Source of the DNA: Epinephelus fuscoguttatus
Taxonomy: Eukaryota; Chordata; Actinopteri; Perciformes; Serranidae
Direction of reading: 5' to 3'
Length of the DNA: 64,000 bases
Assembly: GCF_011397635.1 (NCBI RefSeq)
Contig: NC_064773.1
Location: 26,399,949-26,463,948 of the forward strand
In this document: piece after piece, positions 13,101-24,028 of the stretch
How the letters are laid out: each line of letters begins with the position of its first letter
How positions within the stretch are numbered: position 1 is the first letter of the stretch
The notes under the pieces: model-generated
What the model saw: only the letters and a program-made list of their open reading frames with translations
What the model was told of the DNA's origin: nothing
Database searches by the model: none
Made by a program: the position numbers and the translations under genes

Positions 13101-16100
13101 TCCTTCTCCTTCTGGAAGATCTCCTGCTTCATGTGATCAATGTGATCCTGCTTTTTAGCCAGGGCCTCTTCAGCAGCAGTCAGCCGCTCCTGCAGCTGGT
13201 CCACCACCTCCTTCTGCACCAGCTGAGACTGCAAGACCAGAGGGCAAAGGTCAAACACGTCTGGCTCTCATCATAGTTGTTTATACGCTTATAGCTGCAT
13301 AAGGTTTCGGTGGAAATCAGTAGAATTTGATTTGGTTATCTGTTGTTAAAAGGGCACATATTATGCTACAAAAACTGACCTCTCTCTTCTTCTTCTCCTC
13401 TTTGAGTTCATTGTAGTCTTCAAACAGCTTGGTGTAGGCATCCTTCAGCTGGGCCAGGTTGCTCCTGTGAGGAGGGAAGGATGGGAGTCACTGATGACTC
13501 AATGTGTGTGTCCAAATATGTGCTAATCACTACTGGGAAATAGACTCTGACGATAAAATTGGGGGTTCAAATGCAAATCAGTGTCATGTTGTATGTTTTA
13601 TCTGTACTTGCTACACTTGAACGTATTGTGTTATTGTCAAAAAGCAATCAAAAGTTTAGATTTTAATTTTTTTGGAGCGCTAAAGCAGTTGAGATTAACA
13701 TGATCCTTCAGTGTCTCTGACCTCTCCTCCCCAGCCTTCCTCTGCTCCATCTGGCTCTGGGCCTGCATGCTGTCCACCTGCAGCTTCAGCCGGTCATTCT
13801 CCGACTGAACGGCCTGCTTTTCCACCAGCTGGGCCTTCAGGGTGGCCACATCCTGCTCCACATCCCGACATCTAAAACGCAAGAGAAAAAGGAAATATGC
13901 ACAGGTCAGGACTAAGCACAGGACAAAGAGGAATGTTTGCTTTCCCTTTAAAGATCCAAACAAGATTTCCCTGTAATTTGTTTAATGGAACAGGAAAAAA
14001 ATGCATAACATAAGCACATTATAGGTTGCTATTTTTGTTGGCACCTTCACTAAATGGTTTGCATGATAACATTCAACAGTGTGGACATATGTGTATGTGT
14101 GGGCCTAACCTGTCCTGCAGGTTCTTCTTCATGCCTTCTGCTTCATCCAGCTTGCTCTGAGCCTGCTGCAGTTCTTTGAACAGCGTCATCATCTGAGACT
14201 TCAGATTCTCCACCTCAGATGCTGCCTGAAATATTTAACATAGCATAGTGACACATGAACGTCATGATAAGGAGAGTAGACATTACAAACATCAGTGGCA
14301 ATTATGGCAACGACAAAGTCTGAGATCAACAATGGGACACTGAGATTAGACATAAAATTAGGTTCTTTAAATGTACTGTAGAATGCTACTTTAAAGGGAC
14401 AGTACGGATCTTTTGTAGTGGGGTTGAATGAGGTACTTATCCATAGTCAGTGTATTACATATGTCAGTCAGCATACCCCCAGTTTGGAGAAGCAGCAGTA
14501 CCGCCACTAAGGCCAAGCAATCTACGGCTGTTATCTTAGCTCTCTGCAGAGCCACCAAACTTCATTGATAAAAAAGCAAATTTTACCTCGCAGAACAAAG
14601 GAGTTGCTAGACTACAACTGCCTTGATCAGTTAGTTTGTTTGTGTTACTGTGTGACTTTGGTGTTTTAAAGGTACAGTACAGATTAACCCAAGTCACACA
14701 AAAGCATAAACAAACTAACTGATTGAGGCAGTGGTAGACCAGGAACTCCTGTGCTCTATGGGGTAAAATTACTGTTTTTCTCAATGGAGTCTGGTGGCTA
14801 TGGAGAGAGCACAGATAACCGCATAACGTTTTGCTGCTGCCCCCACCCAGAGCAGTACAGCTGAGCAGTACTCAGCTTCTGTGGCAGTGGCCTGCTTCTC
14901 CAAACTGGGGACATGTCCACTGCCATCTACTGTAACACAGTGACTATGGATAGCGTCCCATTTCAAATGATCCAAGCTATTCCTTTAACAACAGTGTCTG
15001 AATACAATGCTGCTACTTTTAGTATTTTCTTGAGAAAGTAAATATCTTTACCTCTTGCCCACAATCCTCTTTGGGCTCTGTAGTCTCTTCTGGAGTTGTC
15101 TGTGTCGATTCATCTACAGTACTCTTCCTCTCCTCCAGCTCTCTTATTCTGTTGGATAATTTGTTAAAAAAAACATGTAAGCTGAAAAACTAACACATTT
15201 CGAGAGATGAGATTAGATAAAAACCAAACAATTGCACTTAGAAGCTAATACAAAACAGAAATGTAGCGGCCATTTCCTGCCAATTTGGTCCAATTTACAC
15301 TAACAGCCTGACTGTTGTGTTCCCTGATGCTATCAACTTAGTGATATATTAAGTAGGGAAATGCTCCTGAAGTTTTTGCCCTCACCTGGCAGCAGAAGAC
15401 TGCAGATCAGCCTGCAGCCTCTCGGCCCGCTGCGTCTCATTCCTCAGTGACTGGAGGAGCTGGCTGACGGTCATCTCCTCACTGTCCATCCGGGATGCCG
15501 TCATGCTTAGTTCCGGACGTCTGCTGCGCTCTGTACCACACACATCATTCACACCAGCAACGCCTCCATCCTGAGAGGAAAAACAGATTTGATGTGGAAT
15601 ACCCTGGATGTCTGAAACAGGACAACTTTGAAGGAAATACTTATAATACAAGAGCATCTTTCTCATTTTCTTTAATACACGCATGCGCGTGTGTTGCTCT
15701 TTACCGAGACCCTGATGACCTCGATGAAAGAGTCATCGTTTGAGTCCTGGTCCGCCTTCAGCTGCAGCTCAGAGTTCATGGCCACCAGGTCGTTCTTCTC
15801 TGCCTGCAGGCGAGCAACCTGGGCACGAAGGGCATCCAGCTCTGCACCGTGATTGAGTGACGTCGCCTGGAGATAACAACACACTGAGTAGTTAAGGGGT
15901 TAATGTGGTTACAATTTGACAGAAACTTATTATCTAGTGCAACTTAAAGGGTAAGGCTGGTATTTTCAACCTGGATCTTATCTTCCCATGTTTTGGTGTT
16001 TAATGGGAACACCAGTTTTTGAAGTTGGTCCAGCAGAGTCCGAGAGGTGCAACATAATTGCTCAGTCACCGTCAATTTACATTTAAAAGTGCTTGTTTTT

Positions 16101-17647
16101 GCCACTGACAGGCTCTGATTATTATTTTAAGTGTCTGAAAAGTTTACTGAAAAGATCCTTAAAGAGACAGGCCATGTTATTAAAGAGTAAAACCAGAAAG
16201 AGCCCTGAAATCGCTATTGCCAAAACCCACCAGACTCCATTTAAATAAACAGTTATTTTATCTTTATAAAACACACTCAATTCTAAGATGATAGACACCA
16301 AAATAACACGAAAACCGTTGTGGCTGTTCATACCACTGTTTCAACATTCACCAGCTCTGGTTTGGTTGAAATAAACCCTTAACTCACCCAGTTCGATGTG
16401 AAAATATGCTGCCTCTGTACCACCTAAAATAAATGTTTATTTAAATGGAGTCTGGTGGATTTGGCGATGGCGATTTCAGAGCTTTTTCTCGTTAAACAAA
16501 AAGGATCTGACTCAGTTACCAAACAGTCCATCTCTGTAGGGATCCCTACCACAATGTTATCAGTCAGTTATAATGATAATCTGAGAGGTCTTTTTTGTTT
16601 TGTTTTGTTAAGTTTTTGTATTGTTTTAATACATGTCTTTTTCCCAGATGGCACACTTCAGTGGGTGATTGTACTTGTCTCTGATACAAATGTTGTATAA
16701 TCCTGCAAAATCCAATAAAGGGGTTAGAAAAAAAAGTTAATCTGAGCCTGTCAGTGGCAAAAACACTTTTAGTGGATGCAATTTGAGGGTTCCTACAGTT
16801 GTTGCATTGCAGACTGTTTCACTTCTGTTAGCTGCAGCATTCTTGCTCAACACCACACCGATTTTAAGAATGGTTGTTCCCATTACTCACAAAAACTCTG
16901 GAAAACTGGGTCCAGGTTGAGTAACACCAAAGTGACCCTTTTACGTACAATGAGACAGACAAATCTCAAACGAAGATATATAAAATAAAATATACAATAT
17001 CATGATATATCACAAATAAGTGGGAATATCAAGGTTACATCCTCACCAGCAAGCCTCCCCCTGTCTTCCCCTCCTCTATCCTCTTGGTCAGCTCCTGGTT
17101 TTGGATGGTCAGCGCCTCCATTCGGCCCCGAGCCTCCTCCAGCCTGCTCTCCAGGAAGTCCCGCTCCTCCCGCTGCTTCTGCCGCCACACAGACAGACCC
17201 TCGAAACGCTCCTTCATCGACAGGTTGGTCTGACGCAGGGCCTCTGAGTGACAGATGGATGGAGAATGTAAATAAATACACATTGTACTAGACAAGTCAT
17301 TTGTATTATCTCTCTTTCCATAGTGATTAGGCCTTAACTGTCCTAACACACTTCTCCAGCTGGTCTATCAGACTACAACTCTGAGACCCCACCCTGACAT
17401 GGGCTGTCAGGAACGCAATGTACACTGACCTTTGACCCTGGACACTTGGGCAAGACCTGATAAGAGTATAAGACTGGAAAACTAAAATAAAAAACATTTT
17501 CCTCACTAAATCACACCTACTCTCACCTTTCAGGTCTCGGTTCTCTTGGATGAGGATGTTCATCTGCTGAAGGGTTTCCTCCAGCGTGCCAGACTGGCTG
17601 GGAGAGCGAGAGATGTCGCCGTTCATCATGGGGCCTCCAGACGCCAT
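10184..17647 (-). CDS. optn: optn, optineurin (complete)
   Basis: Optineurin is a cytosolic adaptor that links ubiquitinated cargo to LC3 in selective autophagy (mitophagy, xenophagy) and restrains NF-kB signalling. Twelve coding exons join in phase: 17647-17527, 17243-17047, 15866-15705, 15570-15386, 15148-15052, 14225-14110, 13871-13722, 13464-13380, 13228-13070, 12927-12785, 12311-12229, 10293-10184. They total 1608 bases, or 535 codons plus TAG; human OPTN has 577. Features in order: an N-terminal coiled coil of the NEMO/TBK1-binding type (about 20-100); an LC3-interacting motif DSFIEV with Ser152 just before Phe153, matching the human TBK1-phosphorylated LIR; long coiled coils; the UBAN ubiquitin-binding segment with [12 protein letters not shown] (Asp431, Phe432, Glu435); and a C-terminal zinc finger CPKC...H...C ending MDCIN. 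The start is preceded by a splice acceptor at 17652, leaving a 4-base leader in that exon. Confidence 0.96.
10896..11256. mobile_element. MITE with TTCCACCAA inverted ends
   Basis: The word TTCCACCAA at 10896 is mirrored by TTGGTGGAA ending at 11256. The arms continue imperfectly (GAGCCAGTTCC on the left, GAGCCAGTTCAAGAACC on the right, complement-wise). No coding content. It lies in the last optn intron (10294-12228). Confidence 0.5.
11643..12030. mobile_element. 388-bp DNA element flanked by a 9-bp direct repeat
   Basis: The insert begins TAGTCTCGCTCACC and ends CACTCAGACTA, so its ends are inverted over TAGTCT. The direct repeat AGGCTAAGC flanks it exactly (11634-11642 and 12031-12039). 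A 9-bp duplication suggests MULE/MuDR-like mobilisation, though hAT with a coincidental extra base is possible. The internal ORF at 11709-11990 has no known domain and is not called a gene. Confidence 0.6.
14391..14988. mobile_element. fold-back MITE in optn intron
   Basis: About 600 bases form a large imperfect palindrome. The left arm begins TTAAAGGGACAGTACGGATC and the right end reads CTATTCCTTTAA. Inside, GTTTGGAGAAGCAG is mirrored by CTGCTTCTCCAAACTG, and ATCAGTTAGTTTGTTT by AAACAAACTAACTGAT. A one-arm relative lies at 31776-31915. The ORFs inside (14536-14784 and 14781-14975, minus) arise from this repeat. Confidence 0.7.
15953..16935. mobile_element. large fold-back element in optn intron
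   Basis: The two halves are inverted copies. AAAGTGCTTGTTTTTGCCAC (16086) is mirrored by GTGGCAAAAACACTTTTAG (16755). ACCAGACTCCATTTAAATAA is mirrored by TTATTTAAATGGAGTCTGGT. The outer parts AACCTGGATC and GGGTCCAGGTTG also correspond. The arms are roughly 350-450 bases and diverged. There is no transposase. It occupies most of the intron between the exons at 15866 and 17047. Confidence 0.65.
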
Positions 17648-18593
17648 GACGCTGAGAGGAAGAAAATAAAAAAGGAGACAGAGATATTTAATCTTGTCGG
17701 TAGTTTGAATATTGATAAAGTACTGCTAATGGCAGTAACTATCAAGAGTAATAGTGCAGTAGCAGAAATGAAAATGCAGTTTACATCCTTTAGTTCTTGT
17801 TTCATCTCAACTGTGACAAACAAGATTTAAATATATAGTCAAAACAAGTGACTTATTTTTGATCTTGATAGATTGATAATGTGTGTGGAGATGGTGGGAT
17901 TTACTTCACACACTTTAAAATACTATGTATATGTTTGCCTTTAAACAAATAAGAATGACTCCATTTTGTTTTTATTCTACATAATTTAATGTCAGAATTA
18001 AAAACATCATATACAAATAGGGAATTTGGACCATTACTTTAAACCCATTCACGTTTCTCTGTCTTCTTTATTTTACTTACGTGTTGTCATGTCAACAAAG
18101 CATAAAAAACGCTCCATGCTGACATCATGAAGTGACTCAGGGCTTCAGCATGCAGTTATCTCAGCAGCAGGTCACATGCTAGTTTAATTACATTACAGTA
18201 ACAGAGACAGCAGTGTGTTATACACACATTTCTGCCCTCACACAATGACTTCCTGAATGACTGTCACAAATTAATAATAGCAGATAGAAAGGCTGAACTG
18301 CAGCCCACTTCAGAAATAACGTGCTACTGCGAATACCAGAGAAATAAGTGCTACTTTAACACCACCATAGTGAAGTATATACACTCTGTGGCACTGTAAA
18401 AATGTTATAAAAATGTATTTTTTAATGTATAGTCGTATAATTTTACTTTCGCTTTCTGTAGGTGGGCCCATCCGGTGTGCGACTTACTGGTAAACACTGA
18501 AAAGTTACCAGTAACTTACACAACACGGATATGATATATGAGCCAAACTGCGTCACAGCAAAGGTTAAAAACCAGAATAAATGTTTAACTCAC

Positions 18594-18770
18594 CTGTTGT
18601 CAACTCGGGAACTAAACACAGGCTGGATGTTTACTCCAAAAACACACACAAACACTCTGAGATGGTGAAATGTGTCGATCAACCTTGTGCTACTGCTTCT
18701 GGTGTGTAGCAACGTCAAGTCATGTCCGGAAACAGGGCGCTTCCGGTTATTATTTTCAGAATAAAATCAC
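18594..18770 (-). promoter_or_regulatory. optn: putative optn noncoding first exon and promoter with ETS sites
   Basis: Reading minus, the segment ends CAACAG followed by gtgagt at 18593, a strong donor that can join to the acceptor before 17651. Two ETS-like GGAA cores lie upstream in opposite orientations, AACCGGAAGC at 18749-18740 and TTTCCGGA near 18733-18726, as in many TATA-less housekeeping promoters. The start site is inferred and the right limit is approximate. Confidence 0.5.
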
Positions 18771-19439
18771 AATTTGTCATAACTTTTTTTTTGTCTGAAA
18801 AAGGTACAAGAACTATCCTATTCAAATGTTTCCTTCTTCTTTTAGATTTTTTTCTTTCCATTAAAGATACTGTTTTAAGTTTTTTTTTTATTGGTCACTA
18901 ATGTAATTTAATTTTGGTTGTAAATGGTCCCTCTGAGATTAACAAACTGTTTTTAATTAAACTAAAAGCTATCAGTCACCCAACAGAACCAGGGGGAAAA
19001 GCCACAATGCGATGGAAAAGAAATATGCAATTAGTAGACTAAAACAACTCTAGTCTGATACAATTTAGCTAATGATACAAACAACATAATCTTTCTTTCT
19101 ATTAACCTACAAACTGATTATTGCAAAGTTGAATAGATAAAACTATCATCTGCGTAATCAATGTGTTTGATAGCAGTGACCATTTACTAAGCTATGAAAA
19201 TTTAGATCTGTGGTTGGGGCCATCCCCGCAAGTTTATACCACCATATGTCACCATAAAAAACATATGTCTCAATAAGAATAGAACCTGTGTTACTCATAA
19301 ATGGGATAGATATTACAAATTGAAAATGTACTAATGAACATATAAGACAATGTTTTTCTTCTCAAACAAAAATCATTTTGGAACTGGCAAGTATGTGACA
19401 TTGAATCATTTCTTCCCTTCTAATGTTATGGTGTCAAGA

Positions 19440-19580
19440 TTTGCTGATTTAGATGGAAATATAAATTTTGCAACACTGAACCTGAAACACTGATACATTT
19501 GTTTTACAGTTGTTCACATTCTGTGCAGTTTTGGACAGAGTTGGGAATATATATTTTTAGAAAAACTGGTCACTGTTAAG
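19440..19580 (+). pseudogene. fossil of LINE (L1/Tx1-type) ORF2 C-terminus
   Basis: In one plus-strand frame, 19466-19560 reads FCNTEPETLIHLFYSC followed by SHSVQFW. This fits the ...ETxxHxxxxCxxxxxFW zinc-knuckle signature at the C-terminal end of L1/Tx1-clade ORF2 proteins. The first cysteine of the usual CxxC pair is missing and the flanking frame is broken by stops. It is a dead fragment. Confidence 0.6.
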
Positions 19581-20084
19581 TTCAGTCTCACAAGATGTTA
19601 TTTTTTTTTATTTTGAAAGTAGTGTTAATTAATTGAATTTTATGACAAACCTCATGATCTTGCAAGGTTAATTTCATTTACACAAATCTAAATTTGCAAA
19701 ATCATTACTCTGTTTAATTTTTTTTGATAGTTTTTTTTTTTATTCACTGTTTTCAATACAGTTGAATTTAAAACAAACAAACACACAAACTGGCAAAAAC
19801 TGAAGGCACTGACCAGATTACATTTCACTAAAATGATACACCCCATGATGATTTCATGTGACAAATTAAACTAATGGAGTGATTGATTGATTTTTTTTTT
19901 AATTCTACTAATCCCCATTGGACTACCATAACAATTAATTGGTCTTACAAACCTGTTATATTTAATCAACTTCAAGTTTAAGCTCTTATTTTGAAAGCTT
20001 GTTTTCAGTGCTTCCTGTCCACATTGAACTAACCATCGCTGGCTCGACGCAGTGGCTCTAACGAAGGTTTTCATTTCCTCGAAG

Positions 20085-20225
20085 TGACGTCGCAGAGCAG
20101 TGAGCAGATCTGACTGTGATTAACAGCAGCTGCGGATGAACACAGCCGCTGTGCGCCAGATCCATCCGCATGTTTTACACATCAGTGTTAGCCTGTCAGC
20201 TGAGGGCGGGACATCAGCTGACAGC
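20085..20225. promoter_or_regulatory. candidate enhancer/promoter: CRE-like motif and paired E-boxes in an inverted repeat
   Basis: TGACGTCG at 20085 resembles a CRE core. At 20193-20224 an 11-bp perfect inverted repeat (CTGTCAGCTGA / TCAGCTGACAG) flanks GGGCGGGACA, pairing two CAGCTG E-boxes around a GC-box-like core. The segment is more GC-rich than its surroundings and lies 1.4 kb from the optn promoter and 2.2 kb from the ccdc3 start. Function is inferred from motifs only. Confidence 0.3.
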
Positions 20226-21189
20226 GGGAATTCCCTTTAGGAGTCACCTTGCTGCTCTTTGAAAACAAAATAGGAAAGACTGGAGACTCCCTAAAACGCC
20301 CTGACAGTCACGTTCATCTGTTTAGATCTTGGGAAATATAAATTATAATTATTAACATATATCCTGGTGTAAAAGATGGAAATATTGTTTACAAAATCAC
20401 ATCAAGGTCACTATTGAATCACAATAAGCCCTTCTTTTTTTTCTGCTTTAGTCCAAACTTGAGTAAAAAGCAACCCATTAAGGCAAATCTAACATATCAA
20501 AAGCATTTATTTTATGTATTTAGATAATCCATTATATAAAATGAAAATACATACACGCTGTCCCTGCCAGTGTCCATTAGATGGCAGTGTTTTCTTAGCA
20601 AAACTGAAAAAATTAAACATTACCACTACTGAAATGTTGGCTGAGGTGAAACAAAACTGCTTGGGTAGCAACACTATCCCCAATCAGGTCCTAATGATAG
20701 TGTATCACAAGCTCTGTTCACTCTAGGGCCAACCTTTCTGCTGTTTCATGGAACATTTCAAACAAGAGCAGCTGACAGGTCATTATAGCATCATGGTTTC
20801 TGTATTTGGCGCAGTAGAGATTTAATAGCCCATTGAGCTGCATGCTCATTCACAGGAATAATGACTGCCATTATCCTAATGTTTATCTCATGTGTCCCAC
20901 TGTTGACTACTGTAATCAATCGGTGATGTCATTGTGAAATTCATCCAGATTATCCACTTGGAACCTCCTCAAGGAAGAACTTCTCCAGGGCAGCTCTCCA
21001 TCAGTAGGACCCACTTTTCTATTTGACTGGGACTGATAGTTTTTTCCCTCTCTGATCCTTTTGGATGCTTTCAAGGGCGCTACCGGAAGAATGGAAACTT
21101 CTTAAGAGTTGCATCCAAAGCTGTGGAAGCCCATTTCCACCAGTTTGATGAGAAAATAAATGTTCTCTAAGTCATTATGATGAGAACGT

Positions 21190-21720
21190 TTTTGCAAATA
21201 AAGACTTTGCATCTCATAAATAATAAGTTAATGAAAATATTGACATAGTATTGTTTCTCATTATTTTTGAGATACTTATTAGGCTATTTTTAAATACCCA
21301 AGTCATTAATTTGAGAGTGTATCATTATTTTGAGTTACTGAGTCATAATTTTGAGATACTAAGTTATTCATTTGAGAGTTTATTATTTTTAAATACGCAA
21401 GTCATTAATTTGAGATACTAACTCATTATTTTTGAGGTACTAAGTCATAATTTCTAAATAAGCAAGTATTTAATTTGAGTGTCAGTGTTAGTGTGAGTGT
21501 CAATTTTTTTTTTTTTGAGTTACTGAGTCATAATTTTGAGATACAAAGTTATTAATTTGAGAGTTTATTATACTAAATTATTATCTTTAAATAAACAAGT
21601 AATTCATTTGAGAGTTTATCATTATTTTGGGATACTATGTCTTTATTCTAAAATAAGCGAGTCATTGTTTTCAGAAAGTTTATCATTATAATAAATTACA
21701 GGATTTATTTTTTCATCACA
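21190..21720. repeat. AT-rich degenerate direct-repeat tract
   Basis: About 500 bases are built of diverged copies of a short unit of the form TTTGAGATACTAAGTCATAA (variants include ATTTGAGAGTTTATCATT). It begins about 670 bases before the ccdc3 tract with CCAAT and may be a decayed minisatellite. Confidence 0.6.
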
Positions 21721-21734
21721 CTGGTGGAAATAAG

Positions 21735-21777
21735 CAAAAATAAAATAAAATAAAATAAAATAAAATAAAAATAAAAA
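21735..21777. repeat. AAAAT microsatellite
   Basis: About eight tandem AAAAT/TAAAA units follow the AT-rich direct repeats upstream of ccdc3. Confidence 0.85.
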
Positions 21778-21949
21778 TGCTTGCAGTTTGCCAAAATAGC
21801 CACCGTCACCATTTATTTAAATTTGGTTACATTTAGAAAATAACTAAATCACGATTCATTGATATACCATTTGCTTTACAATGTTACGGACATAACAGGT
21901 ATCAAGTTTAGCAACCTTTTAATTCTACAACTAGATAGCACTTGAGCGC

Positions 21950-22388
21950 CCCAATCAGTTCAAATGAAACCTGCAAATGTCGGAGCGTCACATCAGTCCT
22001 TGAACGCAGCACCCGTGCGCTCTGGTGCAGCTTGACGCTCCCACAGCGGACAGATGAGGTGGGAACACTGGGAGCGCTGCAGCAGGTTGGAGTAGTTTGT
22101 GCAAATGGCCATGACTGCTGAGTTCTCTTTAAGAGTGTGAAGGTGAGAAGATCTGAGTCTGTGCAGGTTTACTCACCAATTTTTGGTCAAGTGGAGCATC
22201 CTAAAGTGTCCAGGTGACCATCAAGAGTTTAGTTCTATAAACGCAGCTTTTCCAACTCACTTTTAGCAGCTTGGATGCTTGAGGACTCTGACACTCAGCT
22301 TAAACAGTCAGTTTGGATCAAATAGGAACATTTATTTTTCTCCACTAAAGCATCACCACAAGGTTTACAAACTCTCAGAAGCTTCAGG
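21950..22388 (+). promoter_or_regulatory. ccdc3: probable ccdc3 promoter and 5' UTR
   Basis: This GC-richer block directly upstream of the ccdc3 ATG contains CCAAT near 21953. It carries a short upstream ATG at 22108 (CCATGACTG). The transcription start is not determinable from sequence; the assignment rests on position and composition. Confidence 0.4.
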
Positions 22389-23983
22389 ATGTTTTCCACA
22401 GCTTTCCTCCTCGCAGCGTTCGGCGTTTTTACGCATTTGGACACTTTTACGCACGGGTGCCAGCTTCCCTCCGAGTGGCGGCCGCTGAGCGAGGGCTGCC
22501 GGGCGGAGCTGGCGGAGATCATCGTGTACGCCCGCGTCCTGGCGATCCACCGGGAGCCCCTGGGCGGCGGGGCGGGCAGCCTCTACAACTCGCTGCCCTT
22601 CGGGTTCGGGTATGGGTACGAGGGCGCGGAGGAAGGGCTGCTGTACTCTGCTGAGGTGGAGTTGCTGTGCGACCAGGCCTGGGGCAGCATGCTGGAGGTG
22701 CCGACTGGATCAAGGCTCAACCTGACCGGGCTGGGATACCTGTCCTGCCAGTCCCACACCGTGATGGAGAACTACTCCTACTTCTTCTTCCTCAGGTGAG
22801 GTCAAAGGCATGGACGCATTTATCCAAATTGTTTCAACAGACAGCTGGACACTAATTCAAACTGTACTCACAGCAGACTATAATTAAGTTTTATTGTTGC
22901 CATAAAACTTTTTACCAGACAGAAATGCGTTTTGCAAAATAGCAACTTGACACTAACACTCTAATAACTCCTCTGTGTTTCTGTCTTTTGTCTTTTACTG
23001 TATTTAAGTATAATTTTGAGGTATACACTTCAGACTGCTGAAGTATTTCTATCAAGTGAGATTTGATATTTTGTACTTTTTATTCACTACATATCTGACA
23101 GCTGTGTTTATAGCTATTTTGCAAAGAACCTGCAAAGCAAACTTCAGTCTTATTACAGTAAATATGGTGCATTTCTAACCTATGCAATGCAGTTGCAATG
23201 TAACATACAAAGCTGGACTTGGTTTGGTTGAACAGCTACTGCACAACCCAATAACTCCTGCAGCAGCCTCAGCTTTCTGCTCAGTTTTCCTGTTTATCTC
23301 CTCTGCAGGATGGACGAGAACTACAACATCCTCCCCCATGGCGTCAACTTCCAGGACGCCATCTTTCCCGACACATCCGATAACAGACGCACCTTCTCCA
23401 GCCTCTTCCAGTTCTCCAACTGCACCCAAGGAAGCCAGCCTTTCCACACCTTCAGCCCTGAGTGGGACACCCAGGAGGACAGTAGGGTAGGGCTTCACAT
23501 TGTTTCCACCACACACACATTTTTCTGTGTGTTATCGTGCAACTTTTCTCCCTTTGAATGTCTAAAACTAAAGCAAGAATTGTAACCCTGAGGACTGACA
23601 TGCAACATGATTGGAGAGGTGGTTGCCATAGTGATGCTTGCTGCTTCCTTGAAAACAAAATGACTCCCATATCCTTGTACAGCCTCATTAAATTCTGAAG
23701 AAATAAGCAAAAAAAAAATCTTTCCTTCTTCACTCAGGTCAGCTTTTTTTTTTTGGTGTTTACAGAGGATGTAAACAAACCCGACACCATCTTGTTACCA
23801 TGGAGATAACAGATTAGCAGTCCAGATAAACAGCAGGGTGCAGGGAACTGGAGGTGGGGGGGTCGGCCAAGAACTATTGTTAAGGTTTTGTCTTTTTCAG
23901 TAATATGTACATATACAGTTGTCGCTAAAAAGTGAATATGAGTGCAGAGTGTGGAGGAAAAGTGAGGCGGCAGAGTGAGGTAC

Positions 23984-24028
<45 letters not shown>

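Larger units (their letters stand above)
18780..22000. other. intergenic region between divergent optn and ccdc3
   Basis: No gene is seen. The region holds a LINE fossil (about 19440-19580), a GC-richer stretch with CRE-like and E-box motifs (20085-20225), unremarkable sequence to 21180, and then an AT-rich direct-repeat tract (21190-21720) with an AAAAT microsatellite. Because optn and ccdc3 point away from each other, promoter-proximal control elements of both genes should lie here. Confidence 0.5.

Noticed and set aside
22457-22713. Arg/Gly/Pro-rich ORFs over ccdc3 exon 1 on both strands
   Set aside because: These are out-of-frame shadows of GC-rich ccdc3 coding sequence.
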